A stretch of 64,000 bases of DNA from Maridesulfovibrio frigidus DSM 17176. Its GTDB lineage: Bacteria; Desulfobacterota; Desulfovibrionia; Desulfovibrionales; Desulfovibrionaceae. Within the stretch, counting starts at the first letter, position 1, and every line of letters begins with the position of its first letter. Below the pieces are notes generated by a model that saw only the letters and a list, made by a program, of their open reading frames with translations, searched no databases and was not told the origin of the DNA. Shown piece by piece: positions 1 to 7,949 of the stretch. The stretch lies in the NCBI RefSeq assembly GCF_000711735.1, contig NZ_JONL01000001.1, positions 558,001-622,000 of the forward strand. The letters are read 5' to 3'. The translations under genes and the position numbers were made by a program.

Positions 1-2368
1 ATAGCGATGAAATCGGTACAGCCCAACCTTGTGGAGTAGCAATCAGTGAACTGAAAAGTTCTTCCGGTGTGCTGACTCCTGCTTCTGATGCTTTTAATTT
101 CAAATCTATTTTCTTTTTGCCTTCTTCTTTATAATCACCAATCTTGCGACCATCCATCAAAACATCAATTGCATCACCCATCTCACGGCTAGTCATTCCT
201 GCCGCGCGGACTCTATCACGATCAGGTACAATTCTTACCTCAGGGTAAAGCATTTCGAGCGAAGGAATAGGCCTGACCTGCGCACCCGGCACAGCGCCTC
301 TTGCCATACCAAACATCGTTCCGGCAGCAGCAATAAGACGATTCATATCAGATCCACTAAAGTCTACCGCAACCATACGCCCTTTACCGAGACCGGACTC
401 AAAGATTGAGGCCTGAATACTAACCCCGAACATACCGGGGATTGAATTCATAATCTTACCAAAAAGCGGTATTAATTCAGCAGGGCGTTCCTCATCCTCG
501 GAAATTGCTCCGAAAAGATTAATGGTGGGTGCTGATACATAAAATAGCTGATCAATTGCGGGAAAGCCATCTTTCTCCTTATGCATATGTGGTTCAACCT
601 GCGAAGAAATAAATTCTCCGATGGAATCACGTTCTTCATACGAAAGGCCCGGTGGTGGAATCAAGATTGACAAAACCAAGTTTCTATTTCCCTGCGGCAG
701 ATATTCCATTTTCGGGAAGAAGGAAATCACTAGCAAAGCCGATGCTACCACCAGAATCACGACGGTTGAAATCCTTGTCATCCAGTTTCGAATGGAAAGC
801 TCAAGCACTGCCATGATCCAGTTGGAACATTTTGCACCAAGTCTGGTAAGGACATTGTTTCTGACTTTTTTCTCTTTACCGGAAAGTGAATAGAACTGCT
901 TTGCAAGCATGGGAATTACGGAAACAGATACAAACAAAGACAAAGAAATAGCACATGTTACCGCAATGGCGATATCTTTGAATAGCTGCCCTGCTTCTTC
1001 CTCAATAAATACAACAGGAAGGAATACGGCAACGGTGGTAAGTGTAGAGGCCAAAACCGCGCCCCAAACTTCACTTGCTCCGTCATAGGCCGCTTTGTAC
1101 GGAGGCTTGCCCATACTTCGATGTCGATCAATATTTTCCAAAACTACGATGGCGTTATCTACTAACATCCCCACCGCAAAGGAAATGCCGGACATACTTA
1201 CAATATTTAAAGATCTTCCTAACCCTCCAAAAACAATGAAGGAACCTACCACCGAAATAGGTATAGCGATGGCAACGATGATTGTAGACGATAATGACTG
1301 CAAAAAGATGAGCAAAACAATAATGGCTAGAATACCACCGATTATGATGTTCTGTTTTACCAGATCAATAGCTCCCATAATGTACGGAGCCTGATCGTAA
1401 ACCCAGTCCAAATACACGCCTTCTTTAGCTAACATTCCTTCGTTTAGGGAATCAACAACAGCACGTACATCGCGGGTAACATCAAGAACGTTTGCCCCAG
1501 GCTCAGGCTTTACGCCGATAGCAATCCCGGGAACTCCATTATTGTACATAGCTACATCGGCTTTTTTGAAGCCGGGCAAGACCTTGCCGACATCGCCAAT
1601 GGTTACTCTCTGCTGGCCAGAAGAAGTAATTACGACAGCCTCAATTTCTGCGGGTGAACGAAATTCAGATGTGGTGCGGATACGGTAATCCCTTCTACCT
1701 ACCCCCATGTTACCGGCTGAAACATTCGTATTTTCGCTTTTAAGAACTTCCGTAACTTTCGCGATTGTAAGATTATATGCAGCCAGCTTTTCAGGAGCAA
1801 TTATGACATGCATCTCTTTTTTGGTACCACCACCAATAAACAGGTCCGCGACACCATCAACACGCTCAAGATATTGCCGCACATCGTTTTCAAAATACGT
1901 GGCAAATTCATCGATGCGAGCGGTGCTACCGTCCTTCACCTTGAAAATCATCCAAATGACGGGGGAAGTTGCCGCGCCTGTGGCGGTAATAACTGGCCTG
2001 TCAGAATCAGCAGGATATTTCTTAACTTCATTCAGTTTATTGGAAACCCTGAGCAAAGCATCATCAACATTGGTACCAATTTTAAATCTCAGTGAGATGC
2101 GCCCCAAATTGTTGAAGCACTCAGACTCCATTTCCAGCAAGCCCGTAACACCTTTCAGAACATTTTCCTGTTCCTCAATGATATCGCGCTCGATCTCATA
2201 TGGAGTCGCTCCATTCCAAACAGTTTCAACCGTAATTTCAGGTTCAGTAACTGTCGGTGAAAGCTGGTAAGGAAGCCCCGTAAGAGCAAGGGTACCGAAA
2301 AGCACCAGCAGGATAACTCCCACCATTATTGATACGGGCTTCTCAATTGAAAATTTTACAAAATCCAT
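1..2368 (-). CDS. RND-family efflux permease (AcrB/MexB-like), C-terminus outside the window
   Basis: Inner-membrane, proton-driven pump subunit of a tripartite RND exporter. The frame is open from an ATG at 2368 to the left edge, about 789 codons, with no stop. The N-terminus begins MDFVKFSIEKPVSIMVG, the usual RND opening before transmembrane helix 1, followed by a periplasmic region with LPYQLSPTVTEPEI and a pair of ExxR/Q-rich motifs typical of the porter domain. The last readable residues (LIATPQGWAVPISSL) match the second porter loop, so roughly the last quarter is missing. It lies 27 nt downstream of the adaptor gene on the same strand and is surely co-transcribed. GGAG lies about 10 nt before the ATG. 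The substrate cannot be told from sequence; a heavy-metal or a drug pump are both possible, and the FSIEKPVSIMV start favours the HAE-1/HAE-2 type. Confidence 0.93.
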   Translation of the reverse strand, partial: MDFVKFSIEKPVSIMVGVILLVLFGTLALTGLPYQLSPTVTEPEITVETVWNGATPYEIERDIIEEQENVLKGVTGLLEMESECFNNLGRISLRFKIGTNVDDALLRVSNKLNEVKKYPADSDRPVITATGAATSPVIWMIFKVKDGSTARIDEFATYFENDVRQYLERVDGVADLFIGGGTKKEMHVIIAPEKLAAYNLTIAKVTEVLKSENTNVSAGNMGVGRRDYRIRTTSEFRSPAEIEAVVITSSGQQRVTIGDVGKVLPGFKKADVAMYNNGVPGIAIGVKPEPGANVLDVTRDVRAVVDSLNEGMLAKEGVYLDWVYDQAPYIMGAIDLVKQNIIIGGILAIIVLLIFLQSLSSTIIVAIAIPISVVGSFIVFGGLGRSLNIVSMSGISFAVGMLVDNAIVVLENIDRHRSMGKPPYKAAYDGASEVWGAVLASTLTTVAVFLPVVFIEEEAGQLFKDIAIAVTCAISLSLFVSVSVIPMLAKQFYSLSGKEKKVRNNVLTRLGAKCSNWIMAVLELSIRNWMTRISTVVILVVASALLVISFFPKMEYLPQGNRNLVLSILIPPPGLSYEERDSIGEFISSQVEPHMHKEKDGFPAIDQLFYVSAPTINLFGAISEDEERPAELIPLFGKIMNSIPGMFGVSIQASIFESGLGKGRMVAVDFSGSDMNRLIAAAGTMFGMARGAVPGAQVRPIPSLEMLYPEVRIVPDRDRVRAAGMTSREMGDAIDVLMDGRKIGDYKEEGKKKIDLKLKASEAGVSTPEELFSSLIATPQGWAVPISSL

Positions 2369-2395
2369 AACGTTTAAACTCCAGACAGATGGTAA

Positions 2396-3460
2396 CTACT
2401 TATTATCAATGACTACAGCCTGTCCGGGCCTTAGTCTTTCATTTCCCTTAACAACAACGTCCATATCAGCAGCTAAACCCTTACCGCGCACTCCGGCATT
2501 CATGCCTTTGTACCCAATAACCTGAACAGGAACAGGAGTTGCTTTGCCGTCGACAATGATAATCACCATTGTTGCGCCGCGCATAGAGATCACTGCATCA
2601 CGTGGAACTACAACTGTTTCGCTGGCAAGACCGGACGGCAGAGAAACTCTAGCCTCCATCCCTTGTGCAAGGCTGTTATCACCATGAACCCGAATCTTTA
2701 CAGGAAAAGTACGGCTGGCAACATCGCCGCGTGGAATAACAGCAAAGACCTGCCCTGTAAGTTCTTTACCACCGACACTTATGCCAACTTCAAGACCCGG
2801 CTTAACAACCTGTGAAACATCCTGAGGAACATTTACGACAACGTCATAGCTGGTATTCATGCCTATTTTGGCAACTTCTTCACCGCGTGAAATCCATTCT
2901 CCAAGATATACGGTTCTTTTAATAACCACTCCGTCAAATGGAGCGCGGATCGTCTTTTTGGAATGCTGAATTTGGAGCATGCGCAATTGGGCCATGGAAG
3001 AGGCCATTTCACTTTCCATTGCCATCGCTCTAAATCTTTTGGAGTCATATTCACCTTCATGGACAGACCCACCTTTGAAAAGTTTGGTGATACGTTCATT
3101 ATCGCGCTGAGCTGACTGATAATTAGCCTTGGCTTCAGCATAAGCGGCTTTGGATGCTCTAATCTCAGTATTTAGTAGATCTGAACCAAGGCGGATCAGC
3201 ACATCACCCTTTTTAACCTGATTACCTTCCTCAACTTCAACCTTCACAACTTTACCGGTAACCTCTGATGCAACATCTGAAACTTCCGAAAAGTAAACCG
3301 TACCGATATATGCCGACTCAGGAGCCACTTGACCGGAATATGATTTGGCAATCACAACATGAGCCGGCGGCATCTGAGGAGCTTTTTTTTCTTCAGCAGC
3401 AAAAGCTGTAACTGTTGACAACAAGAACAAACATAAAACTAAAAGTTGAACCTTACGCAT
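2396..3460 (-). CDS. RND efflux periplasmic adaptor (membrane fusion protein)
   Basis: Periplasmic adaptor linking the RND permease to an outer-membrane channel. The protein is 354 residues. I chose the ATG at 3460 because GGAG lies 7 nt upstream and the product then starts with a clean signal peptide (MRKVQLLVLCLFLLSTVTAFA); the longer frame to 3532 would add 24 residues crossing the promoter. The order is signal peptide, a lipoyl-like half motif (GKVVKVEVEEGNQVKKGDVL), an alpha-helical hairpin at about residues 90-140, the second lipoyl half (IRAPFDGVVIKRTVYLGEWI), a beta-barrel region and a membrane-proximal domain. It is first in an operon with the permease. No outer-membrane TolC homologue is in view. 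Confidence 0.93.
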   Translation of the reverse strand: MRKVQLLVLCLFLLSTVTAFAAEEKKAPQMPPAHVVIAKSYSGQVAPESAYIGTVYFSEVSDVASEVTGKVVKVEVEEGNQVKKGDVLIRLGSDLLNTEIRASKAAYAEAKANYQSAQRDNERITKLFKGGSVHEGEYDSKRFRAMAMESEMASSMAQLRMLQIQHSKKTIRAPFDGVVIKRTVYLGEWISRGEEVAKIGMNTSYDVVVNVPQDVSQVVKPGLEVGISVGGKELTGQVFAVIPRGDVASRTFPVKIRVHGDNSLAQGMEARVSLPSGLASETVVVPRDAVISMRGATMVIIIVDGKATPVPVQVIGYKGMNAGVRGKGLAADMDVVVKGNERLRPGQAVVIDNK

Positions 3461-3490
3461 ATTATATCTCCAGTAATAATTGTGCCCATT

Positions 3491-3529
3491 TAATGAATGA
3501 TTCATTACGCAAGTTTTTATTTTAGTCAA
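3491..3529 (-). promoter_or_regulatory. Efflux operon promoter overlapped by a TetR-type palindrome
   Basis: On the minus strand TTGACT (3524-3529) and TAATGA (3502-3507) are 16 nt apart and read toward the adaptor gene. A perfect 17-bp palindrome, TAATGAAT-G-ATTCATTA (3491-3507), covers the -10 element. Perfect odd-length palindromes of this form over the promoter of an efflux operon are the usual TetR/AcrR operator arrangement. No TetR gene is next to it in this window. Confidence 0.55.
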
Positions 3530-3589
3530 CACTGTTCACTATCTACAAAAGCGTATAAACTAAGGGGTCTCACCATATAAAACAAACGA

Positions 3590-3601
3590 ATGTTTAAACA
3601 T
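3590..3601. promoter_or_regulatory. Second palindrome in the divergent intergenic region
   Basis: ATGTTTAAACAT is a perfect 12-bp palindrome between the efflux operon and the divergent gene at 3689. It could be a regulator site for either promoter. In AT-rich DNA such a match may also be chance. Confidence 0.25.
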
Positions 3602-3688
3602 ATTATGCAAAATATAAACTAAGTATGATTGACGGCACGAGTAATTCTTGTTTAGTTTTTTAAATCAAGCCTTTTAAACAGGAAAAAT

Positions 3689-4021
3689 ATGAAAACTCTG
3701 CTCACTTCACTTTTATTTTTTTTCTCAATTTTCATTGCTGGACCATCTGAAGCTGTCACCATAAAGAATAAGTGCAGCTACCCCGTAGCCGGATCACTTC
3801 GCTATGAAGAAAGCAATGTGATGTTTGCTCAATTCAGATTGGTCCCGGGCCAAAAGATACACCTTGGTAAAGGTATTTTTAATACAAAATTAATTTTGCG
3901 CACCATTCCCGATGCTGGAATGGATGAAGCCGCGCCCATTACAAGTACAAATTTAAAAACACCGGATTGTTACGTTGAGCTGAAGTCTTCTGATGAGGGG
4001 ATAAAGGTCAGCGTGGATTAA
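3689..4021 (+). CDS. Small secreted protein of unknown function
   Basis: A 110-residue protein with a clear signal peptide (MKTLLTSLLFFFSIFIAGPSEA) and a mature part of about 88 residues. AGGA lies 5 nt before the ATG. The mature part has two cysteines (in NKCSYP and PDCYVE) that could form a disulfide and is rich in beta-forming residues, suggesting a small periplasmic beta-sandwich. I do not recognise the family. It is transcribed alone, divergently from the efflux operon, and followed by a strong terminator. Confidence 0.75.
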   Translation: MKTLLTSLLFFFSIFIAGPSEAVTIKNKCSYPVAGSLRYEESNVMFAQFRLVPGQKIHLGKGIFNTKLILRTIPDAGMDEAAPITSTNLKTPDCYVELKSSDEGIKVSVD

Positions 4022-4110
4022 CTTCCTAACTGAGCGCGCCTCCCAGCCATCGTTTGGATAAAGAATGGCGAACAAATCACTGAAATATTTTAGCCCTATA
4101 ATTTTCAAAA

Positions 4111-4143
4111 AAAAGCCAGCCTCAAATGAGACTGGCTTTTTTG
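4111..4143 (+). terminator. Rho-independent terminator
   Basis: AAAAGCCAG (4111-4119) pairs with CTGGCTTTT (4132-4140); an inner CTCA/TGAG closes the loop and a T-run follows. It ends the transcript of the small secreted protein. Confidence 0.85.
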
Positions 4144-4308
4144 TAATTTGGATGAATCTGATAAACTTGTAGTTATATAGAATTAAAATATTTTAAAGTT
4201 GATATAGTTAACAAAATCAGCGTATGTTAATTTTAATAACCCGACACTCAATGGGCTTAGGACGCTCTTACAATATCAAGAATATCAGCTTATTACATAT
4301 TTATAGGA

Positions 4309-5151
4309 ATGAAAGTAGCTATGCTCACCCGCAAGTCATTTGGAATATTCTTCATAAGCCTCTTTATTATTAGCTTATCTTGCCTGAGAGCCTTCGCCCA
4401 TGCGGAAGTAAATATTTCCTCCGTAATATATCCTCCGATAATATCTAAACAGGTTATTCCCGGTCTTGGATATGGAATACTCAGAGATATTACGACTGAG
4501 TCTTTTAAGGCTGTCGCGGTAAAAGTAAATTATGATTTATTACCTATGGCAAGAAATGTTTGGTCAGTCGTGCAGGAGCAGGATTCCATTTGTTTAGGAA
4601 GTATAGAGTGGTTTAAAGAGCAGGAAAAAGATGTAATTGTTGATCATGTTGAGATTATTAACCTCACATTCAAGGCTTTTTATAAAAAAAGTAGATTCCC
4701 ACACAGGATTACATTCGACTCGCTGGATGAATTAAGAAAATACACTTTTGGAAATGTTCGAGGTAGCAGTAGCCAGCAAACTTTTGATAATGCAAAAATT
4801 AAAACAGACCTGGTCAGAAATATACAGCTGAATTTTAAAAAATTAAATCTCGGACGATTTGATTTTGCAATTTCACTAGATGTGACCGGAAACTATTTAA
4901 TTAGAAAGCTGTTTCCAAATCGTGTTTCCGAGTTTGCAAAGATTGAAAAGCCTTTGCTCAAAGCAACTCTTTCACTCATAATTTTAAAAGAGCAATCGAG
5001 ATTAAAAGAACACTTTATGGAAGGATTAAGCATAATTGCGAAAAATGGAACATACTACAATATCTTAAAAAAATATTACGGTGAGGATGAAATTCCTAAG
5101 GGAACTATACCTAAATCTATCCTGCATCTTATGAAAGAAAATAAGAGATAA
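4309..5151 (+). CDS. Periplasmic solute-binding protein-like (SBP_bac_3 type)
   Basis: A 280-residue exported protein. The signal peptide ends near FAHA at about residue 32. The mature part resembles family 3 extracellular binding proteins: an early YPPI segment in the usual ligand position, a middle FDSLDELRKYTFGNVRGSS segment where these proteins have the D-L-K-G-x-x-V-G-V hinge, and a late AKNGTYYNILKKYYG segment as in the ending 'I-x-x-D-G-x-x-x-x-I-x-x-K-W'. In Desulfovibrionales many such genes stand alone, without ABC permeases, as here. The function may be sensory or transport; the ligand is unknown. The start could also be the ATG at 4321, which has better spacing from AGGA at 4305. 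Confidence 0.75.
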   Translation: MKVAMLTRKSFGIFFISLFIISLSCLRAFAHAEVNISSVIYPPIISKQVIPGLGYGILRDITTESFKAVAVKVNYDLLPMARNVWSVVQEQDSICLGSIEWFKEQEKDVIVDHVEIINLTFKAFYKKSRFPHRITFDSLDELRKYTFGNVRGSSSQQTFDNAKIKTDLVRNIQLNFKKLNLGRFDFAISLDVTGNYLIRKLFPNRVSEFAKIEKPLLKATLSLIILKEQSRLKEHFMEGLSIIAKNGTYYNILKKYYGEDEIPKGTIPKSILHLMKENKR

Positions 5152-5165
5152 AGTGCGATGACTAC

Positions 5166-5237
5166 ATGAAATTTACCGTTCTAATGTTAACCCTAATAGC
5201 ACTTGCTTCACATGCTAGAGCGAGAATATCAACATAG
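5166..5237 (+). pseudogene. Signal-peptide fragment of a decayed exported protein
   Basis: Fourteen bases after the stop of the binding-protein gene an ATG opens a 23-codon frame, MKFTVLMLTLIALASHARAR plus three residues, then TAG. This is a complete-looking signal peptide with a cleavage site and nothing behind it. Stops follow in all three frames. The likely reading is the remnant of a second binding-protein gene after duplication and decay; a functional 23-residue peptide is less likely. Confidence 0.35.
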
Positions 5238-5322
5238 TCCGAATAACAAGAAAGCATTGTTAGAGCTGATTATTTTTACTGAAGAGTGAGCTTTAGTTAA
5301 AAAAACTTGAAAATATTAAAAT

Positions 5323-5365
5323 GGAAAGCCCTTCCGATGCATGCATCGAGAGGGCTTTCTATTTT
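5323..5365. terminator. Bidirectional terminator between convergent genes
   Basis: GAAAGCCCT (5324-5332) pairs with AGGGCTTTC (5351-5359); the interior CGATGCATGCATCG is itself a perfect palindrome. T-rich tracts follow on both strands. It serves icd (minus) and the binding-protein region (plus). Confidence 0.8.
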
Positions 5366-5384
5366 ATATCTATATAACTGAGAT

Positions 5385-6530
5385 CTACAAGTTAGCGAGA
5401 ATAATCTCACCGAACTCTTTACAACCTACGGTTGTCGCTCCGCTGATCTGGCTTGAAAGATCAATGGTAACTTTTTTGTCAGCCAAGGCTTTTTCGACAG
5501 CATTTCTGACCAGCTCAGCTGCTTCACCGCAACCGATATGCTCAAGCATCATTGCACCGGAAAGAATCAAGCTACCCGGGTTAGCCATGTCTTTTCCTGC
5601 GATGGTAGGAGCTGTTCCGTGAGTTGCCTCGTAGAATGCAAGAGTATCGCCCATGTTAACACCTGGTGAAAGACCAAGTCCGCCAACCTGTGCGGCCAGT
5701 GCATCGGAAAGGTAATCACCGTTAAGGTTGGTTGTAGCAAGAACGCTGTATTTTTCAGGACGCATAAGCAGTTCCTGGAACATAGCATCAGCAATACGGT
5801 CGTTGATTACAACTTTACCGTCAGCTTCTTCGCCTTCTTTTACAACTCTACCAGCGTAATCTTCCTCAGCAAGATCATAACCCCACTGACGGAATCCACC
5901 CTCAGTGTACTTCATGATATTACCTTTATGAACCAAAGTTACGGACTCGCGGTTTTGCTCAAGAGCAAAATCAAGTGCTCTGCGAACTAATCGTTTTGAT
6001 CCTGCTGGAGTGATTGGCTTAATGCCGATTCCAGCGGTGGGGTCAATTTTAGCGCCCATTTCGTCAACTAAAAAGTCGATGACTCTTTTTGCTTCAGGAG
6101 AATTGGAGCTCCACTCAATTCCAGCGTAAACGTCCTCTGTGTTTTCACGGAAAACGACAATATCAACTAAATCAGGTCTTTTGACAGGAGATTCAATGCC
6201 CTTGAAATATTGGATAGGACGGATACAAGCATACAAGTCAAAAGTTTGACGGATAGTAACGTTCAAGGAACGGAAACCTTTTCCAACTGGAGTCTGAAGA
6301 GGTCCTTTCATAGCCAGATCAGCAGTCTTCAAGGTATCAAGAGTAGCCTGAGGTAGATATTCACCGGTTGCTTTAAAAGCTTTTTCACCAGCAAGAAGTT
6401 CCTGCCAGTCCAGTGTTTTAGCACCGCCGTACGCTTTATCAAGCGCAGCGTTAATAATTGGACGTGTAGGACCCCATACTTCTGGGCCAATACCATCACC
6501 TTCGATGTAATATACTGTTCTTTTAGACAA
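5385..6530 (-). CDS. icd: Isocitrate dehydrogenase (NADP-type)
   Basis: Oxidative decarboxylation of isocitrate to 2-oxoglutarate in the cytoplasm, part of the incomplete TCA pathway feeding glutamate synthesis. The protein shows IEGDGIGPEVW near the start, the isocitrate-binding segment RSLNVTIRQTFDLYACIRP (the Ser is the one phosphorylated in E. coli), RENTEDVYAGIEW, the KGNIMKYTEG segment and the late ATHGTAPTIAGKDMANPGS segment. I chose the TTG at 6530: AAGGAG lies 6 nt upstream, and the product (381 residues) starts just before the conserved TVYYIEGDGIGP. Upstream ATG codons in the same frame (6554, 6620) would add residues lacking conservation and would bury this ribosome site. Confidence 0.93.
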   Translation of the reverse strand: MSKRTVYYIEGDGIGPEVWGPTRPIINAALDKAYGGAKTLDWQELLAGEKAFKATGEYLPQATLDTLKTADLAMKGPLQTPVGKGFRSLNVTIRQTFDLYACIRPIQYFKGIESPVKRPDLVDIVVFRENTEDVYAGIEWSSNSPEAKRVIDFLVDEMGAKIDPTAGIGIKPITPAGSKRLVRRALDFALEQNRESVTLVHKGNIMKYTEGGFRQWGYDLAEEDYAGRVVKEGEEADGKVVINDRIADAMFQELLMRPEKYSVLATTNLNGDYLSDALAAQVGGLGLSPGVNMGDTLAFYEATHGTAPTIAGKDMANPGSLILSGAMMLEHIGCGEAAELVRNAVEKALADKKVTIDLSSQISGATTVGCKEFGEIILANL

Positions 6531-6673
6531 AACTATCTCCTTGTGTAGGCGCATAGCTCTCTTTTCAGAAAGCAATGCAAATGGATATGCTACGGCATGG
6601 CACACATGTAGGTCCCACAATGAACCATACCTGACCAGATTAAATGTGAGTCATCTGAAGGATCACACCGGAT

Positions 6674-6686
6674 ACGCAATTTGCGT
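6674..6686. promoter_or_regulatory. Palindrome ACGCAA-T-TTGCGT upstream of icd
   Basis: A perfect 13-bp inverted repeat about 145 nt before the icd start. It may be an operator or, as RNA, a small leader hairpin. No regulator can be named. Confidence 0.25.
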
Positions 6687-6761
6687 GAGATGCTGCTTTT
6701 TTTTCGTACGCATAGAAGTGTAAAATAAACAGTCTTCTGGATATGAGTGGTGTATTAAGCG

Positions 6762-6800
6762 AACATCTTTGCTCCGAGAAGCTCGGATTCAGAAGATGTT
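6762..6800. repeat. Nested inverted repeat, function unknown
   Basis: AACATCTT (6762-6769) pairs with AAGATGTT (6793-6800) around an inner CCGAG/CTCGG hairpin (6774-6786). No T-run follows on either strand, so it is not a standard terminator. Confidence 0.35.
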
Positions 6801-6903
6801 TATATGGTAAATTTGCAAAAAAGTAAACTTTTAGTACATTGTGAAAATTTGCTCATATATAATTAGTAATGCGCAACATTCATTTAAAAATAACTGCAAA
6901 CAC

Positions 6904-6938
6904 GAAAAGGGAGATCCGAGTTAACGGACCTCCCTTTC
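6904..6938 (-). terminator. Flagellin terminator
   Basis: AAAGGGAG (6906-6913) and CTCCCTTT (6930-6937) with an inner TCCG/CGGA; on the minus strand a TTTT follows. It lies 25 nt past the flagellin stop. Confidence 0.8.
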
Positions 6939-6962
6939 TGAGTATTGTCACCCACTGGTTAA

Positions 6963-7844
6963 TTAACCAATGAGCTGCATTGCCATTCTCGGCATATTAT
7001 TAGCCTGTCCTAGCATGGCCACTGCGGCCTGAGTCAAGATCTGGTTCTTAGTGAACTCAGTCATTTCAGTCGCGACGTCGACATCGGAAATACGTGATTC
7101 CGAAGCCTGAACGTTTTCAGCCTGGATTGAGAGGTTGGTAATGGTATTTTCCAGTCTATTCTGGAGAGAACCAAGGTTTGCACGAATCTTATCCTTGGAT
7201 ATGATTGCGTTATTCAGCTTATCAAGAGACTGCTGTGCAAGAGCCTGAGTGGAGATGGAGTTACCAGCGGCAGCACCAACACCAAGAGCAGATGCAGTAG
7301 AAGTATTGATAGAGACGTAGTAATAATCTTCCGCACTGTCATTACCAGATCCGAAATGGACCTTAACAGGGCCGGTAGCTGTTAGAGTATTACCGTTATG
7401 AGCAGAGTTCTCACCGGACAAGTTACCGTTAAGAAGGTGAATTCCGTTGAAGTCAGTTGCGTTGGCAATACGAGTAATTTCTGACGCCATGGCCTGATAT
7501 TCAGAGTCGATGATCAAACGCTGGTCAGAGTTGTAAGTACCGGTGGCTGCCTGTGTGGCAAGTTCCTTCATTCGAATCAACTTTTCATCGATAACCCCGA
7601 GCGCTCCGTCAGCGGTCTGGATCATAGAGATAGCATCATTTGCGTTACGCATACCCTGATTCAAAGTCTTAACATCAGCACGCATCAGTTCGCGAATTGC
7701 GAGACCAGCTGCATCATCTGCTGCGGATCCAACGCGGAGACCAGAAGACAGTCTACGAGTTGAAACGCCAAGGTCGTTGTAAGCTGCACCAAGGTTACGG
7801 TTAGCATTCATTGCCATCATGTTGTGATTAATTACGAGCGACAT
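6963..7844 (-). CDS. Flagellin
   Basis: Filament subunit, exported by the flagellar type III system. The 293-residue protein has the conserved D0/D1 N-terminus (INHNMMAMNANRNL, LSSGLRVGSAADDAAGLAI, MIQTADGAL), a short variable middle (about residues 135-195) and the conserved C-terminal D1/D0 part (RISDVDVATEMTEFTKNQIL, ending QLIG). The short middle is usual in Desulfovibrio and suggests a thin, perhaps glycosylated filament. AAGGAGGA lies 7 nt before the ATG. The gene has its own terminator and a very long leader. Regulation looks sigma-54-dependent from the -24/-12 element at 8317-8330, with possible CsrA control at the leader hairpin. Confidence 0.96.
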   Translation of the reverse strand: MSLVINHNMMAMNANRNLGAAYNDLGVSTRRLSSGLRVGSAADDAAGLAIRELMRADVKTLNQGMRNANDAISMIQTADGALGVIDEKLIRMKELATQAATGTYNSDQRLIIDSEYQAMASEITRIANATDFNGIHLLNGNLSGENSAHNGNTLTATGPVKVHFGSGNDSAEDYYYVSINTSTASALGVGAAAGNSISTQALAQQSLDKLNNAIISKDKIRANLGSLQNRLENTITNLSIQAENVQASESRISDVDVATEMTEFTKNQILTQAAVAMLGQANNMPRMAMQLIG

Positions 7845-7881
7845 AATAATTCCTCCTTGAATTATTTAAGAAAGTACGCCT

Positions 7882-7899
7882 AAGTGGTTCCTTCCACTT
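7882..7899 (-). promoter_or_regulatory. Leader hairpin with AAGGAA loop, candidate CsrA site
   Basis: In the RNA sense AAGTGG-AAGGAA-CCACTT forms a 6-bp stem with a loop containing A-A-G-G-A, the ANGGA core bound by CsrA when shown in a loop. A second AAGGA overlaps the flagellin ribosome site about 30 nt downstream. Paired sites of this kind control hag in Bacillus subtilis through CsrA and FliW. No csrA or fliW is in this window. Confidence 0.45.
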
Positions 7900-7949
7900 C
7901 GACCTAAGAACTAGTTGAATTAACATGTAAATTTTTCCCCTTTATTTCA

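Larger units (their letters stand above)
6531..6962. other. Gene-free stretch between icd and flagellin
   Basis: No convincing coding frame. It holds the icd upstream region with a palindrome (6674-6686), an AT-rich middle, a nested hairpin (6762-6800) and the flagellin terminator (6904-6938). Confidence 0.6.

Noticed and set aside
621-2270. Several plus-strand open frames of 90-187 codons
   Set aside because: They lie antisense to the RND permease, whose minus-strand frame has clear family motifs; these are shadows.
6541-6723. 60-codon plus-strand frame near icd
   Set aside because: Antisense to the icd leader, no ribosome site, ordinary composition for chance.
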